A stretch of DNA of 64,000 nucleotides from an uncultured Erysipelotrichaceae bacterium (GCA_945877255.1 CAMCRE010000002.1:62001-126000), one strand, 5' to 3'; positions 35,201 to 43,704 are shown, numbered from the stretch's first letter. Notes: generated by a model not told the origin, from the sequence alone. Numbers and translations are program-made.

Positions 35201-38200
35201 AAGCTGGATCAGGCATTGAAAAATTGTACGATCGTGATTTAGGAACACAATGGCATACTAATTGGAATAAACCAGGACAATTTAATGAACTAATTGTTAA
35301 CTTGAATGGTTCTTATGATATGGATAAATTTGAGTATGTGCCACGACCAGACGCAGGAAATGGAACAATGATGCGTGGTAAAGTATTAGTGAGTCGTGAT
35401 GGTGTACACTACAAAGAAGTAGGAACGTTTGATTGGGAAAGAAGTGCAACGACTAAAACATTTAAATTCCCAGAAAATATAGGACGCTTCTCATACATTA
35501 AACTATCTGAAATTGCAGCGTTAGGAGGATTTGGGGCAGGGCAAGAGTTTGTACCGTATGCTAAAGATCCGAAACGACCATTTATGACATTTGATTATAA
35601 TGCAGATAAAACAATTAATGATGGTGAAACAACATTCTTGAGTAATTATGCTGGATTAAGTACACATCAAAACGATAATGATTGGGGTTATGTTGAAATT
35701 GCAGATGTTAACTATAATGGGTGGATTGATGCAACGGATATTTCAGCGATAACTAGAATGTTAGACGGTGGGGTAACATATACACCTGGACAACATGCAA
35801 AAGGAAAAATTAAAGTTATTGCTGATAAAACAACAGCAAGTGCTAATGATAAAGTAACATTCAGAGTATATGCAATTGGATTTGAAAACGTGAATGCAAT
35901 TAGTGCGGTTTTACCAATAGATGATCAAAAATATGAGAATGTAGTGATTACACCTTCTTTCAAAACGATTGAAATGTCTAATTACTCATTAGTAAGAAAA
36001 CACAGTAATAACCAAGTAACTGCTAACGTGTTGTTAGCTAATACAGGTGGTAAAGTATTGTTTAATGGCGATGGTTTAATTGCAACAATTACAGCACAAG
36101 CTAAAAAAGATATTACGGTTAATGAAACATTATCGCATGCAATGGTTACTAATAAAAGTTTAGTAGATGATAATGCGTTCTTTGTGGATGACACGTTAAC
36201 AGAACCAACAGTTAGTGAAGGGAAATTACCTGCTAACACTATTACATCGCTTTTAGCAAGAAATGCACATTTAGGAGATTGGTCAGATCCTACTCCACTA
36301 TTCCAAGACGGATATAGACAATTATATGATGGTAATGTAGATACGGCTTCAGAATTTAAATGGTACTTAAATGCTAATTCATTTGGTCCAGAAGTAGTTG
36401 TTCCGACAGATTTAAAATTCAACTTAAATCAACCACGAGAAATTACACGTTTTAGAGTTGTGAATAGAACAAACCTGAATGGAAATGGAACAGTCACATC
36501 AATTAAAGCAAGTTATGTAGATGTAGATGGCGTTGAACACGAAATAGCTACATATCCAGATAAACGTGCAGCATATGATTTTGTTTTACCTGAAAACACA
36601 ACAGTACAAGCGATCATTGTAACACCGTTGACATCACAAGGAAACGCTGCAGGAATTGCACAAGGCAACCCAACAAACCGTATGTTGACACTACAAGAAG
36701 TGGAACTATATGGCAGACCAACAACTGCGGATGCGATTGCATTTGTAGAACCGAAATTACGATTATTTAAAGATGAGTTAGCGACATATTCTGCAACTGT
36801 TACACCAAGTAATGCAGTCGCTAAATTATATACAATTACATCAGAAAATCCAGACATTATTCAAATTGAAAGATTCGTTAATAATGGAAAATATGATTTC
36901 TTAGCGATTGCTAAAGCAAGTGGAACTGCTAAATTAATTGCAACATTAAATTCAGATCCAACAGTGAAAGCAGAAATAAATGTGGAAGTAGATGGTTCGT
37001 TAAACTTAGAAGAACATGATCTTTATAAAGAACACGTATTAGAACACTTGCAAGATGAAACAATTTATGACGAAAACTACATTAAAGAATTACGTGAATT
37101 ATTGCGTTCATTAGATGAAACACAGTATGCAACTCAAGATGATGTTGATAAAGCAGCATATCAATTAGCGATGAAAATGGGACAAGCGGTGTATCGAGGT
37201 AATAAAGAATCTAAAGAAAGTACGAGTCCAATTAGTGGTGCATTAACTGCGACACAATCTTCTTATGCAGAATATGAAAATGATTTAGGAAATAATGTAT
37301 TAGATAATAATCCAGATACGATTTGGCACTCTAACTACGGCGGAGCACATCCATTACCACAATATGTCGAAGTAGACTTACAAAAAGTGTACAACTTATC
37401 ACAAATTGGTCATTTACCACGTCAAAGTAATGGCAATGGTCATATTACACAATATCGTGTTGCAGTAAGTGTTGATGGCGTAAACTACGTTCCAGTGAGT
37501 GCAGGTTACATTGAAAACAATGGTGCAACAATTACAAACGCTAACGAAGAATACAGAATTAAGTTTAATCCTGTACAAGCACGTTATGTGCGATTTATTG
37601 CTGAGAAAACATTAGGTTCAGGTGGAAGAGAAAATAACCGTTATGCTTCTATAGCAGAATTGAAATTCTATGAATATGAACCAGCACAAACATTAAGAGC
37701 AGTAGATCAAGAAGGAAATACACATCCACATATTACTGTAACTGCTGATGAATACACAATACCTGTTTCACAACAGTTAGAGTTCGTTGGAGAAGAAAAA
37801 GGAAATAGCACTATTGAAGGAAATGATGCAGTTGTGTATGACTTATTCTTCCGAAACACACAAACAAAAGAAAAAGCAGATGTCATTACAACAGATGAAG
37901 TTGTAACTGTTAAATTGCCAGTTGATCCACAAAAAACATTAAAAGGTGTTTACTATGTTGAAAATGGTCAGTTAACAGAAGAAAAAGAGTTAGTGAATTA
38001 TAAAGCTGGGGATTCTTATGTCATATTTAAAACTAGCCACTTCAGTACATATGCTGTTGTATATGAAAAAGAGCTAGATGTTGTTAAATTTGAAGAAACA
38101 AAAACACAATTTACGCAAATTAACGAATCATTATATACTGAAGATAGTGTTAATACAGTAAAAGCGAAAATTGCAGAAATTGAAACAGCATTAGCTGAAA

Positions 38201-38436
38201 AACAAATTACACAAGAAACATTAAATACACAAGTAGAAGTGTTAATTGAATTAATTAAAGCAATGAAATTAAAACAACCAGTTGCTGACAATATTAAGCG
38301 TGTAGATGAAACTTCATCAAACGTTAATACACAAGACACAGTACAAACTAATGATACTGCGCATCCATTATGGTATGCTACAGCATTAATTGTTGCTGGA
38401 TTAGTGTTATTGCGTTTAAGAAAAAACGATAAATAA
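32269..38436 (+). CDS. Secreted multimodular GH31 glycoside hydrolase
   Basis: A 2055-residue cell-surface protein. A signal peptide (1-~27) is followed by a GH31 N-domain and barrel with the nucleophile in LKTDVAWVG (Asp424) and acid/base in WSGDQSGGNW (Asp474), then the usual GH31 beta-domains to ~780. Then come FN3 (about 876-960), a discoidin/CBM32-type domain (963-1104), a dockerin-like pair of EF-hand loops (DYNADKTINDGE and DVNYNGWIDATD, 1105-1170), a cohesin-like domain (1178-1314), a second discoidin-like domain (1323-1484), a Big-like domain (1485-1574), a helical segment, a third discoidin domain (1650-1804) and a C-terminal helix with RLRKNDK. The DQSGG motif and layout recall GH31 alpha-N-acetylgalactosaminidases such as E. 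faecalis Nag31A; substrate specificity is inference. No LPxTG precedes the last helix. Confidence 0.88.
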   Translation: MRTKKIVALTLCAGILMANTPHIKVKANAENKITSVLNENNKVVFSFSDNSKMQINFLRDDMFRVQKVDANGQFVEKIAPPSSHNNAFITVKNDAEFGGSQYTYNETETAVTLTNSHIKMIVDKVKGTIKLTKTDGTIIFEEESTIQLSETTSFQTLKTNASEYFFGGGTQNGRFSHKGNRIAIVNTNNWTDGGVASPNPFYWSTKGYGMVRNSYAPGYYDFAKENASNVINHHNDKRFDAYYFVGETPKNLINDYVDLTGKPIQIPDYTYYLSHLNCYNRDYWAETGNTNDRLIDGKYYKEYSPSLLGSGNAPANAVKESLMPQGGNDTFTAKKQIDIHVEKDMPLGWFLPNDGYGCGFGQDTTSLDNNIQNLKAFVDYANTKGVVTGLWTQSDLTPKGSNPILQRDFDKEVNIAGVRSLKTDVAWVGHGYTFGLNGLELASRVLDKANEKHNVVTLDGWAGTQRYGGIWSGDQSGGNWEYIRFHIPTYIGTGLSGQPHIGSDVDGIFGGRNPIVNVRDFQFKSFSGYMLDMDGWGTSQKNPWEFGGKYTDINRAYLKLKAQLLPYIATEAQHAHETGTPILRAMMLEYPNEYTYGKATQYQYLWGSNFLVAPIYQNTAMQDNGNDIRNEIYLPNNNDGTPIIWIDYLTGQQYRGGNVINNFDAPLYKMPIFVKNGSIIPMYSENNNPSPKTTTNPKGLDRSLRIVEFYPDKASEYTQYEDDGRTKNGASISTRFTSNVNGETAVLTAHRATSKQDVSRLAINKASEFVVNVSKAPTNVTLKLNDVVQTLQKVDTKEAYDNATGNVYYYDESPETFVTKYAQTADIKMLNIQTTPKLFVKSTNKINVLENKLEVTVEGFENAQVLSKDELNANLSIPTNVANNTTVTTSKQIGVSWNAVDNATSYDVEADGIIFKNITEPNFVHGGLLFSTPHTYRARAVNNDGYSNWSDAVQISTLDDPYRNVPEGYTITANVDAQAGSGIEKLYDRDLGTQWHTNWNKPGQFNELIVNLNGSYDMDKFEYVPRPDAGNGTMMRGKVLVSRDGVHYKEVGTFDWERSATTKTFKFPENIGRFSYIKLSEIAALGGFGAGQEFVPYAKDPKRPFMTFDYNADKTINDGETTFLSNYAGLSTHQNDNDWGYVEIADVNYNGWIDATDISAITRMLDGGVTYTPGQHAKGKIKVIADKTTASANDKVTFRVYAIGFENVNAISAVLPIDDQKYENVVITPSFKTIEMSNYSLVRKHSNNQVTANVLLANTGGKVLFNGDGLIATITAQAKKDITVNETLSHAMVTNKSLVDDNAFFVDDTLTEPTVSEGKLPANTITSLLARNAHLGDWSDPTPLFQDGYRQLYDGNVDTASEFKWYLNANSFGPEVVVPTDLKFNLNQPREITRFRVVNRTNLNGNGTVTSIKASYVDVDGVEHEIATYPDKRAAYDFVLPENTTVQAIIVTPLTSQGNAAGIAQGNPTNRMLTLQEVELYGRPTTADAIAFVEPKLRLFKDELATYSATVTPSNAVAKLYTITSENPDIIQIERFVNNGKYDFLAIAKASGTAKLIATLNSDPTVKAEINVEVDGSLNLEEHDLYKEHVLEHLQDETIYDENYIKELRELLRSLDETQYATQDDVDKAAYQLAMKMGQAVYRGNKESKESTSPISGALTATQSSYAEYENDLGNNVLDNNPDTIWHSNYGGAHPLPQYVEVDLQKVYNLSQIGHLPRQSNGNGHITQYRVAVSVDGVNYVPVSAGYIENNGATITNANEEYRIKFNPVQARYVRFIAEKTLGSGGRENNRYASIAELKFYEYEPAQTLRAVDQEGNTHPHITVTADEYTIPVSQQLEFVGEEKGNSTIEGNDAVVYDLFFRNTQTKEKADVITTDEVVTVKLPVDPQKTLKGVYYVENGQLTEEKELVNYKAGDSYVIFKTSHFSTYAVVYEKELDVVKFEETKTQFTQINESLYTEDSVNTVKAKIAEIETALAEKQITQETLNTQVEVLIELIKAMKLKQPVADNIKRVDETSSNVNTQDTVQTNDTAHPLWYATALIVAGLVLLRLRKNDK

Positions 38437-38482
38437 AAAAACATGTTCCTCACTAGATAATTTCTAGTAAGGAACATGTTTC
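38436..38482. terminator. Bidirectional terminator after GH31 and the methyltransferase
   Basis: A long stem AAACATGTTCCT...AGGAACATGTTT with an inner ACTAGA/TCTAGT stem, flanked by A-rich and T-rich runs. Confidence 0.85.
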
Positions 38483-39073
38483 TTATTTACTACATTTAAT
38501 AATCCAAAAACCTTTAGACTGTGTTATTTTTTCTACACGATTAAAAATTGTGGATAAGTAGTTTAATGCAGAATTAGCACCGTGTTGTTTACGCATAACA
38601 ATCCAAAGCTCCCCAGCATCATTTAAAAATTGATGTGATTCTGAAAAAATATGATAAATCGTTTTTTTTCCACATCTTATAGGTGGATTGCATGCAATAA
38701 GATCATATTTTTTGTGAACGTTTTGGAATGCGTCAGAAACAAATGCGTTAGCGATAACGTTATTTAATTTTATGTTTTCTTGTGTTAGTTGTACTGCTTT
38801 TTCGTTAATATCAATCATATCAACGGGTGAATTAGTTATCTTACTAAAAACGATACCAATAAATCCATATCCACAACCAACATCTAATAAATTCGTTTTA
38901 GTAGTATTTTCTAAAATTGTATTAAGTAGTAATTGACTCCCAAAATCTATTCCATCTTTTGAAAATACGCCACTGTTTGAAATAAATTTAAATTGATTAT
39001 TAGAAAAGCGAAAAGATAATTCTTTTCGCTTTTCTTTCAAGTCATCACTATTTATGAAATAATGATGTTGCAT
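38483..39073 (-). CDS. Class I SAM methyltransferase (YbxB/RsmC-like)
   Basis: A 196-residue Rossmann methyltransferase: LLDVGCGYGFIGIVF (motif I, SAM binding), MIDINEKAVQLTQENIKLN, and the catalytic ACNPPIRCGKK (NPPxR, as in RsmC/RsmD N2-guanine enzymes). In Bacillus the orthologue ybxB sits directly after rplL, as here, supporting an rRNA guanine methyltransferase role. The ATG is 2 bp after the rplL stop with no separate SD, so translation is probably coupled. The gene ends at a bidirectional terminator, so rpoB does not follow. Confidence 0.88.
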   Translation of the reverse strand: MQHHYFINSDDLKEKRKELSFRFSNNQFKFISNSGVFSKDGIDFGSQLLLNTILENTTKTNLLDVGCGYGFIGIVFSKITNSPVDMIDINEKAVQLTQENIKLNNVIANAFVSDAFQNVHKKYDLIACNPPIRCGKKTIYHIFSESHQFLNDAGELWIVMRKQHGANSALNYLSTIFNRVEKITQSKGFWIIKCSK

Positions 39074-39075
39074 GA

Positions 39076-39444
39076 TTATTTAACGTCTACTGTAGCTCCA
39101 GCTTCAACTAATTTAGCTTTAATTGCTTCAGCTTCTTCAACTGAAATGTTTGCTTTAATTACTGAAGGTGTGTTATCAACTAAGTCTTTAGCTTCTTTTA
39201 ATCCTAATCCTGTAATTTCACGAACTACTTTAATTACTGGGATTTTAGCTCCACCATCGCTTGTTAAAGTAACTGTTACTTCAACTGGTCCAGCTGGTGC
39301 AGCGTCAGCTACTGCAGCTACTGCTACTGGTGCAGCTGCTGTTACACCGAATTCTTCTTCAATTGCTTTTACTAATTCATTTAATTCTAAAATCGTCATT
39401 TCTTTTAAAGACGCAATTACATCTTGTGTGTTTAATTTTGCCAT
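39076..39444 (-). CDS. rplL: Ribosomal protein L7/L12
   Basis: A 122-residue protein with the N-terminal dimerisation helix ([31 protein letters not shown]), the Ala-rich hinge ([17 protein letters not shown]) and the C-terminal factor-binding domain ending [15 protein letters not shown]-like, as [15 protein letters not shown]7/L12 forms the ribosomal stalk that recruits GTPase factors. It follows rplJ by 12 bp with SD AGGAGG and precedes the ybxB-like gene. Confidence 0.97.
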   Translation of the reverse strand: MAKLNTQDVIASLKEMTILELNELVKAIEEEFGVTAAAPVAVAAVADAAPAGPVEVTVTLTSDGGAKIPVIKVVREITGLGLKEAKDLVDNTPSVIKANISVEEAEAIKAKLVEAGATVDVK

Positions 39445-39456
39445 TTTATTTTCCTC

Positions 39457-39954
39457 CTATTGATTTTCTTCTTTTTGATCTGCTACTGCTTTAACAGCAC
39501 ATGCAAAACTACGTACTGGTGATTGTAAGCAACTTAATAACATAGATAACATACCTTCTTTGTTTGGTAATGCAGATAATTCTTTAATTGTTTCTACGCC
39601 TACTACTTTACCTTCAACCACACCTGCTTTTAAAACTAATTTTTCATGAGTTTTTGCGAATTTAGCTAATACTCTTGATGGTGCTACTGCATCTTCACTG
39701 AATGCAATTGCGTTTGGTCCAACAAGTGATTCATTTAATTCTGAAAGTCCTAATTCTTCACAAGCTCTACGAGCTAAAGTGTTTTTGTAAATTTTAAAGT
39801 CTACTCCGTTTGCACGTAATTCTCTACGTAATTCAGTAATTTCAGCTACTGATAATCCACGGTATTCTACAACAACACTTGATTGTGCATTTTGGAACTT
39901 CCCAGCAATTTCACTCACTAATTCTGTTTTAGCATCGATAATTGTTTGGTTCAT
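39457..39954 (-). CDS. rplJ: Ribosomal protein L10
   Basis: A 165-residue L10: IIDAKTELVSEIAGKFQNAQSSVVVEYRGLSVAEITELRRELRANGVDFKIYKNTLARRA is the globular RNA-binding part; the C-terminal helix SPVRSFACAVKAVADQKEENQ binds L7/L12 dimers. I chose ATG 39954, which has AGGAGGTG 5 nt upstream; an in-frame start at 39981 lies before that SD. The leader has an L10-type structure and an attenuator. The usual upstream partners rplK and rplA are missing here. Confidence 0.95.
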   Translation of the reverse strand: MNQTIIDAKTELVSEIAGKFQNAQSSVVVEYRGLSVAEITELRRELRANGVDFKIYKNTLARRACEELGLSELNESLVGPNAIAFSEDAVAPSRVLAKFAKTHEKLVLKAGVVEGKVVGVETIKELSALPNKEGMLSMLLSCLQSPVRSFACAVKAVADQKEENQ

Positions 39955-39995
39955 ATCGCACCTCCTTGTTTGTCGTAACAATAGTCAAATTGATA

Positions 39996-40020
39996 AATAA
40001 AAACACCCAAAAGGGTGTGA
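39996..40020 (-). terminator. Attenuator in the rplJ leader
   Basis: On the minus strand ACACCC, a TTTT loop, GGGTGT and TTTTATT, just downstream of the L10-leader fold and before the rplJ SD. Confidence 0.8.
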
Positions 40021-40027
40021 TTAAAAA

Positions 40028-40090
40028 GCTATCACAACCTCGGTAACATTATTAAGCACTTGCCGTTACTGTCTTTGGCTATTGAATACC
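40028..40090 (-). ncRNA. L10 leader (ribosomal-protein autoregulatory RNA)
   Basis: The minus strand carries the L10-leader landmarks: an AAAGACAGUAACGG-like segment, a GUGCUUAAU element, and GUUACCGAGGUUGUGAU closing the stem. L10 bound as the L10(L12)4 complex represses its own operon by this fold; the adjacent terminator suggests attenuation. Exact boundaries need a covariance model. Confidence 0.75.
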
Positions 40091-40095
40091 ATACT

Positions 40096-40124
40096 ATTTT
40101 AACATTGTATCGTGTTAAAATCAA
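40096..40124 (-). promoter_or_regulatory. rplJ promoter
   Basis: On the minus strand TTGATT (40124-40119), 17 bp, TAAAAT (40101-40096), with TGT before it. It lies just after the stop of the upstream glycosyltransferase. Confidence 0.72.
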
Positions 40125-40129
40125 CTATT

Positions 40130-41272
40130 TTATCTTGTTGTTTCTGCTTTTTCCCAAAAAGGTTTTGTTTTTTTAGTAATAATGTTATATACACCATGTA
40201 TTTGTGCAATGATTGTAATTGTGTAGTAATAAATCAATTTAAGTATTTTGTTGTTGGATTTTAAAATGTGGTGTACGATTGCTAATAAGTAAAATAAACA
40301 ATGCAACACCAACAACCATAAATAAAATGTTTTTGTGGATAGAAGGGCATTACTAATCAATGCTATAATATGGAAAAACCATAAACTATATCTTAAACTA
40401 CGATGACCGAAATAGAAATATGTAAACCAACGATATTTAAATACATTAAATATTTTGATTGTGGGGATAATATCGAATAAAATACTACGGTTCATTCTTA
40501 CTTTTCTTTTATATTCATCTTGATAAGATTCACCTGCTTTTTCAAAGCATTGAGCATGACTATTATTAATACATCTTTTATTTTGTAATCCAAATAATAA
40601 TGGAAAGGCACTATCGTGTGATTTGATTAACTCTACTTCAACATAATCTTTTTTACGCATTGCATATAATGCACCGTTTCCTGCTGTAATTGTTTGGATG
40701 CGTGATTCAATGTCTCTAATTTTTAATTCAGTATTCCAATATGTTGCTTCGCTATCGCTTACGTTGGATTGTAGTTCGTTTTTGTATATTAAATTACCAC
40801 AAACATATACAATGTTTTCATTTGTGAAGGAAGACATTAAATGTTTAATTGCATCTTGATGTAATATGGCATTAGCATCGGTGAAAACGATATATTCGCT
40901 GTCAATAATTTTCACCGCTTCATTTTGCGCGTTTGTTTTTCCTTTGCGTTGCTTGACTTCATACAATTTAATGTGTGCATGCTTTTTTGTATATTGTGTG
41001 ACAATTTCATTTGTCGCATCTGTTGAGTTATCAGACGATACTAAAATTTGCAATTTATCCGCAGGGTAGTTAATCATCAATAAGTTGTCTAGTTTACTTT
41101 TAATTACTTTTTCTTCATTATGTGCAACAACTAATATTGTGACAGTTGGTTGATGTGAAAAATCTATTTCATTTTTTGTTGTTTTGATTTTACCAAGTAA
41201 CAAGATTGAAATATTATACCCAATCATTGCCCAAAAAATTAAGAAGATGCTTATCCAAAATATTATTTCCAT
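40130..41272 (-). CDS. Membrane-bound processive-type GT2 glycosyltransferase
   Basis: A 380-residue protein with an N-terminal helix (about 4-27), a GT-A domain (TVTILVVAHNEEKVIKSKLDNLL, VSSDNSTDATNE, FTDANAIL with the DXD-equivalent, GNGALYAMRK) and three or so C-terminal helices (about 275-355). The layout resembles IcaA/BcsA-like processive synthases; the expected QxxRW box appears only as a weak KRKVRMNRS, so it may be a non-processive relative. It has its own TGTTATAAT promoter and AGGAGG SD. It is divergent from the UDP-sugar dehydrogenase gene, and a pairing in one exopolysaccharide pathway is possible. Confidence 0.8.
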   Translation of the reverse strand: MEIIFWISIFLIFWAMIGYNISILLLGKIKTTKNEIDFSHQPTVTILVVAHNEEKVIKSKLDNLLMINYPADKLQILVSSDNSTDATNEIVTQYTKKHAHIKLYEVKQRKGKTNAQNEAVKIIDSEYIVFTDANAILHQDAIKHLMSSFTNENIVYVCGNLIYKNELQSNVSDSEATYWNTELKIRDIESRIQTITAGNGALYAMRKKDYVEVELIKSHDSAFPLLFGLQNKRCINNSHAQCFEKAGESYQDEYKRKVRMNRSILFDIIPTIKIFNVFKYRWFTYFYFGHRSLRYSLWFFHIIALISNALLSTKTFYLWLLVLHCLFYLLAIVHHILKSNNKILKLIYYYTITIIAQIHGVYNIITKKTKPFWEKAETTR

Positions 41273-41289
41273 AAATTTACCTCCTTTTT

Positions 41290-41298
41290 ATTATAACA
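41290..41298 (-). promoter_or_regulatory. Extended -10 promoter of the processive GT2 gene
   Basis: TGTTATAAT on the minus strand, with AGGAGG 4 nt downstream, so the leader is very short. Confidence 0.6.
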
Positions 41299-41362
41299 CA
41301 AATAGGCGGCAGATAATATTAGTTTATTAAAGAGGTTAGTTTTTTACTATTACTTTTATAAA

Positions 41363-41371
41363 TGGTATAAT
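41363..41371 (+). promoter_or_regulatory. Extended -10 promoter of ugd
   Basis: TGGTATAAT, 19 bp before the ATG; SD GAGGTG. Confidence 0.65.
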
Positions 41372-41389
41372 GTATTGTGAGGTGAATAT

Positions 41390-42556
41390 ATGAAAATTAC
41401 AGTGGTAGGAATTGGATATGTGGGTTTAGCTAATGCGGTTTTATTGGCACAAAATAATGAAGTGATTGCATTAGATATTAATGAGCATATTGTGGAATTA
41501 ATCAATAATAAACAATCACACATTAAAGATCAGGAAATTAGTGATTTCTTACTAAACAAACAATTAAATTTAAATGCAACAACAGATAAAGCAGTAGCAT
41601 ATAAAGATTGTGATTATATTGTGGTTGCGACGCCAACGGATTATGACACGGAAACACATTATTTTAACACATCTAGCATTGAAAGTGTGTTAGATGAAAT
41701 TCATGGTAATGTGCATTGTCCGGTTATTATTAAGTCAACAATTCCGATGGGATATTGCGATTCATTAAAATTGCGTTATCCTAAATTACACATTATTTTT
41801 TCTCCTGAATTTTTGCGTGAAGGGAAAGCACTTTACGACAATTTATATCCATCACGAATTATAATGGGAGAAGATAGTGCGGAAAGTCGCATCTTTGCAC
41901 AGTTACTTGTGGAAGGTGCATTAAAGCAAGATATCCCGATTCTGTATATGAACGCAAATGAAGCAGAAGCAGTTAAACTTTTTTCAAATACATATTTAGC
42001 TTTAAGAGTAGCGTATTTTAATGAATTAGATGCTTATGCTGAAACACATCATCTAGATATTCAAAAAATTCTTGAAGGTGTTGGATTAGATCCAAGAATT
42101 GGCACACATTACAACAATCCGTCTTTTGGGTATGGTGGATATTGTTTACCGAAAGATACGAAACAATTACTAGCGAATTATAAAGATATTCCGAATGAAA
42201 TTATTAAAGCAATCGTTAATGCTAATGATACACGAAAACAGTTTATTGCTAATCAAATATTAAGTAAAAATCCAACTAAAATAGGTATTTATCGCTTAAC
42301 AATGAAAGTTGACTCAGATAATTTTAGAGCTTCTTCTATTCAAGGTGTTATTCAACACTTAGTGGCAGCAAATAAAGAAGTTGTCATTTATGAACCTAGT
42401 TTATCATCAACATTATTTGAGAACTTAGAAGTAATTAATGATCTTGCAACGTTTAAAAAAAGTTGTGATATTATTGTCGCTAATCGTATGAATGAGGAAT
42501 TGAATGATGTGATTGATAAAGTGTATACGCGTGATATTTTTAGCAAAGACATGTAA
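41390..42556 (+). CDS. ugd: UDP-glucose 6-dehydrogenase family enzyme
   Basis: A 388-residue NAD-dependent nucleotide-sugar dehydrogenase: KITVVGIGYVGLANAVLLAQ (2-21), VVATPTDYD, IIKSTIPMGY, FSPEFLREGKALYDN (catalytic Glu/Lys region) and the thioester Cys in GYGGYCLPKDTKQL (Cys252). At 388 residues it matches the short UDP-glucose dehydrogenases of streptococci, which make UDP-glucuronate for capsule or hyaluronan. A UDP-ManNAc dehydrogenase is less likely but not excluded. It is a single gene on its own promoter, divergent from a membrane GT2. Confidence 0.9.
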   Translation: MKITVVGIGYVGLANAVLLAQNNEVIALDINEHIVELINNKQSHIKDQEISDFLLNKQLNLNATTDKAVAYKDCDYIVVATPTDYDTETHYFNTSSIESVLDEIHGNVHCPVIIKSTIPMGYCDSLKLRYPKLHIIFSPEFLREGKALYDNLYPSRIIMGEDSAESRIFAQLLVEGALKQDIPILYMNANEAEAVKLFSNTYLALRVAYFNELDAYAETHHLDIQKILEGVGLDPRIGTHYNNPSFGYGGYCLPKDTKQLLANYKDIPNEIIKAIVNANDTRKQFIANQILSKNPTKIGIYRLTMKVDSDNFRASSIQGVIQHLVAANKEVVIYEPSLSSTLFENLEVINDLATFKKSCDIIVANRMNEELNDVIDKVYTRDIFSKDM

Positions 42557-42630
42557 TAGTAATGTGTTTTTGCTTTAAATTTTTAATTAAATAGTGTAAA
42601 ATATATGAGGAAAGATACAAGGAGGAAAAT

Positions 42631-43497
42631 ATGGCATTAGTATCAGCAAAAGAAATGTTGAATAAAGCGCGTGATGGACATTACGCAGTTGGAGCTATCA
42701 ACATCAACAATTTAGAGTGGACAAAAGCAATTTTAGAAACTGCACAAGCAGAAAATTCACCAATTATGTTAGGTGTTTCTGAAGGAGCAGTTAAATATAT
42801 GGGTGGTTTCCATGTAGTAACAGACATGGTTAAAGCAGTAGTTAAAGATTTAGGTATTACTGTGCCAGTGGCATTGCACTTAGACCACGGAAGTTTTGAA
42901 GGATGTAAAAAAGCTATTGCAGCTGGATTTACATCAGTAATGTTTGACGGTAGTCATTCACCATTAGAAGAAAACTTAGCACAAACAAGAGAAATTGTAG
43001 CATTAGCACATGCAAATGGTGTATCTGTTGAAGCTGAAGTAGGAACAATTGGTGGAGAAGAAGATGGTGTTGTTGGAACAGGAGAATTAGCTGATCCACA
43101 AGAATGTAAATTATTATCAGAAACAGGAATTGATTTCTTAGCTGCTGGTATTGGAAACATTCACGGTAAATATCCAGAAAATTGGGCTGGTTTAAGCTTC
43201 GATCGTTTAGAAGAAGTGAAAGAAGCTGCTAATGGTTTACCATTAGTATTACACGGTGGAAGTGGTATTCCAGAAGACCAAATTAAAAAAGCTATTAACT
43301 TAGGGGTAGCTAAAATTAACGTGAATACAGAATTACAATTAGCGTTTGCAGCAGCTACAAGAAAATACATTGAAGAAGGTAAAGACTTAGAAGGTAAAGG
43401 ATTTGACCCTCGTAAATTATTAAACCCAGGATTCAAAGCAATGCAAGAAACTGTTAAAGAAAAAATTGCAATGTTTGGATCTGCAAATAAAGCTTAA
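42631..43497 (+). CDS. fbaA: Class II fructose-1,6-bisphosphate aldolase
   Basis: A 288-residue zinc aldolase: HLDHGSFEGC with metal-binding His, GEVGTIGGEEDGVVG-like EAEVGTIGGEEDGVVG, GNIHGKY (His), LVLHGGSGIP (His, phosphate) and KINVNTELQLAF. It cleaves fructose-1,6-bisphosphate in glycolysis. Strong SD (GGAGG) and more biased codon use than its neighbours fit high expression. The gene has its own terminator. Confidence 0.97.
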   Translation: MALVSAKEMLNKARDGHYAVGAININNLEWTKAILETAQAENSPIMLGVSEGAVKYMGGFHVVTDMVKAVVKDLGITVPVALHLDHGSFEGCKKAIAAGFTSVMFDGSHSPLEENLAQTREIVALAHANGVSVEAEVGTIGGEEDGVVGTGELADPQECKLLSETGIDFLAAGIGNIHGKYPENWAGLSFDRLEEVKEAANGLPLVLHGGSGIPEDQIKKAINLGVAKINVNTELQLAFAAATRKYIEEGKDLEGKGFDPRKLLNPGFKAMQETVKEKIAMFGSANKA

Positions 43498-43512
43498 TAA
43501 AAGATTATATTG

Positions 43513-43550
43513 GCATCACAACTAGTTTTTAGGTGTGGTGTTTTTTTTTA
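43513..43550 (+). terminator. fbaA terminator
   Basis: CATCACA (43514-43520) pairs with TGTGGTG (43534-43540) and is followed by nine T. Confidence 0.8.
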
Positions 43551-43648
43551 ATATCATTTGTTTGATTATAAAACACATGCAAATAGAAAACGTATACATA
43601 CAATAATGTACGTAATTATTAAAGTGATAAAAGCAACAATATTTTGAC

Positions 43649-43677
43649 TTCAAAAAAGAAATAAAGTATGTTATAAT
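43649..43677 (+). promoter_or_regulatory. ptsI promoter
   Basis: TTCAAA (43649-43654), 17 bp, TATAAT (43672-43677) preceded by TGT. Confidence 0.6.
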
Positions 43678-43704
43678 AAGATTGTAAACCTAAGGAGGAT
43701 AATT

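Noticed and set aside
35982-36857. Minus-strand ORFs inside the GH31 gene
   Set aside because: They are opposite a long, domain-rich coding frame and have no SD or recognisable domain.
39062-39463. Plus-strand ORF of 133 codons opposite rplL
   Set aside because: It is the antisense shadow of rplL, whose biased codons leave the other strand open. It has no SD and is low-complexity Ala/Ser/Thr.
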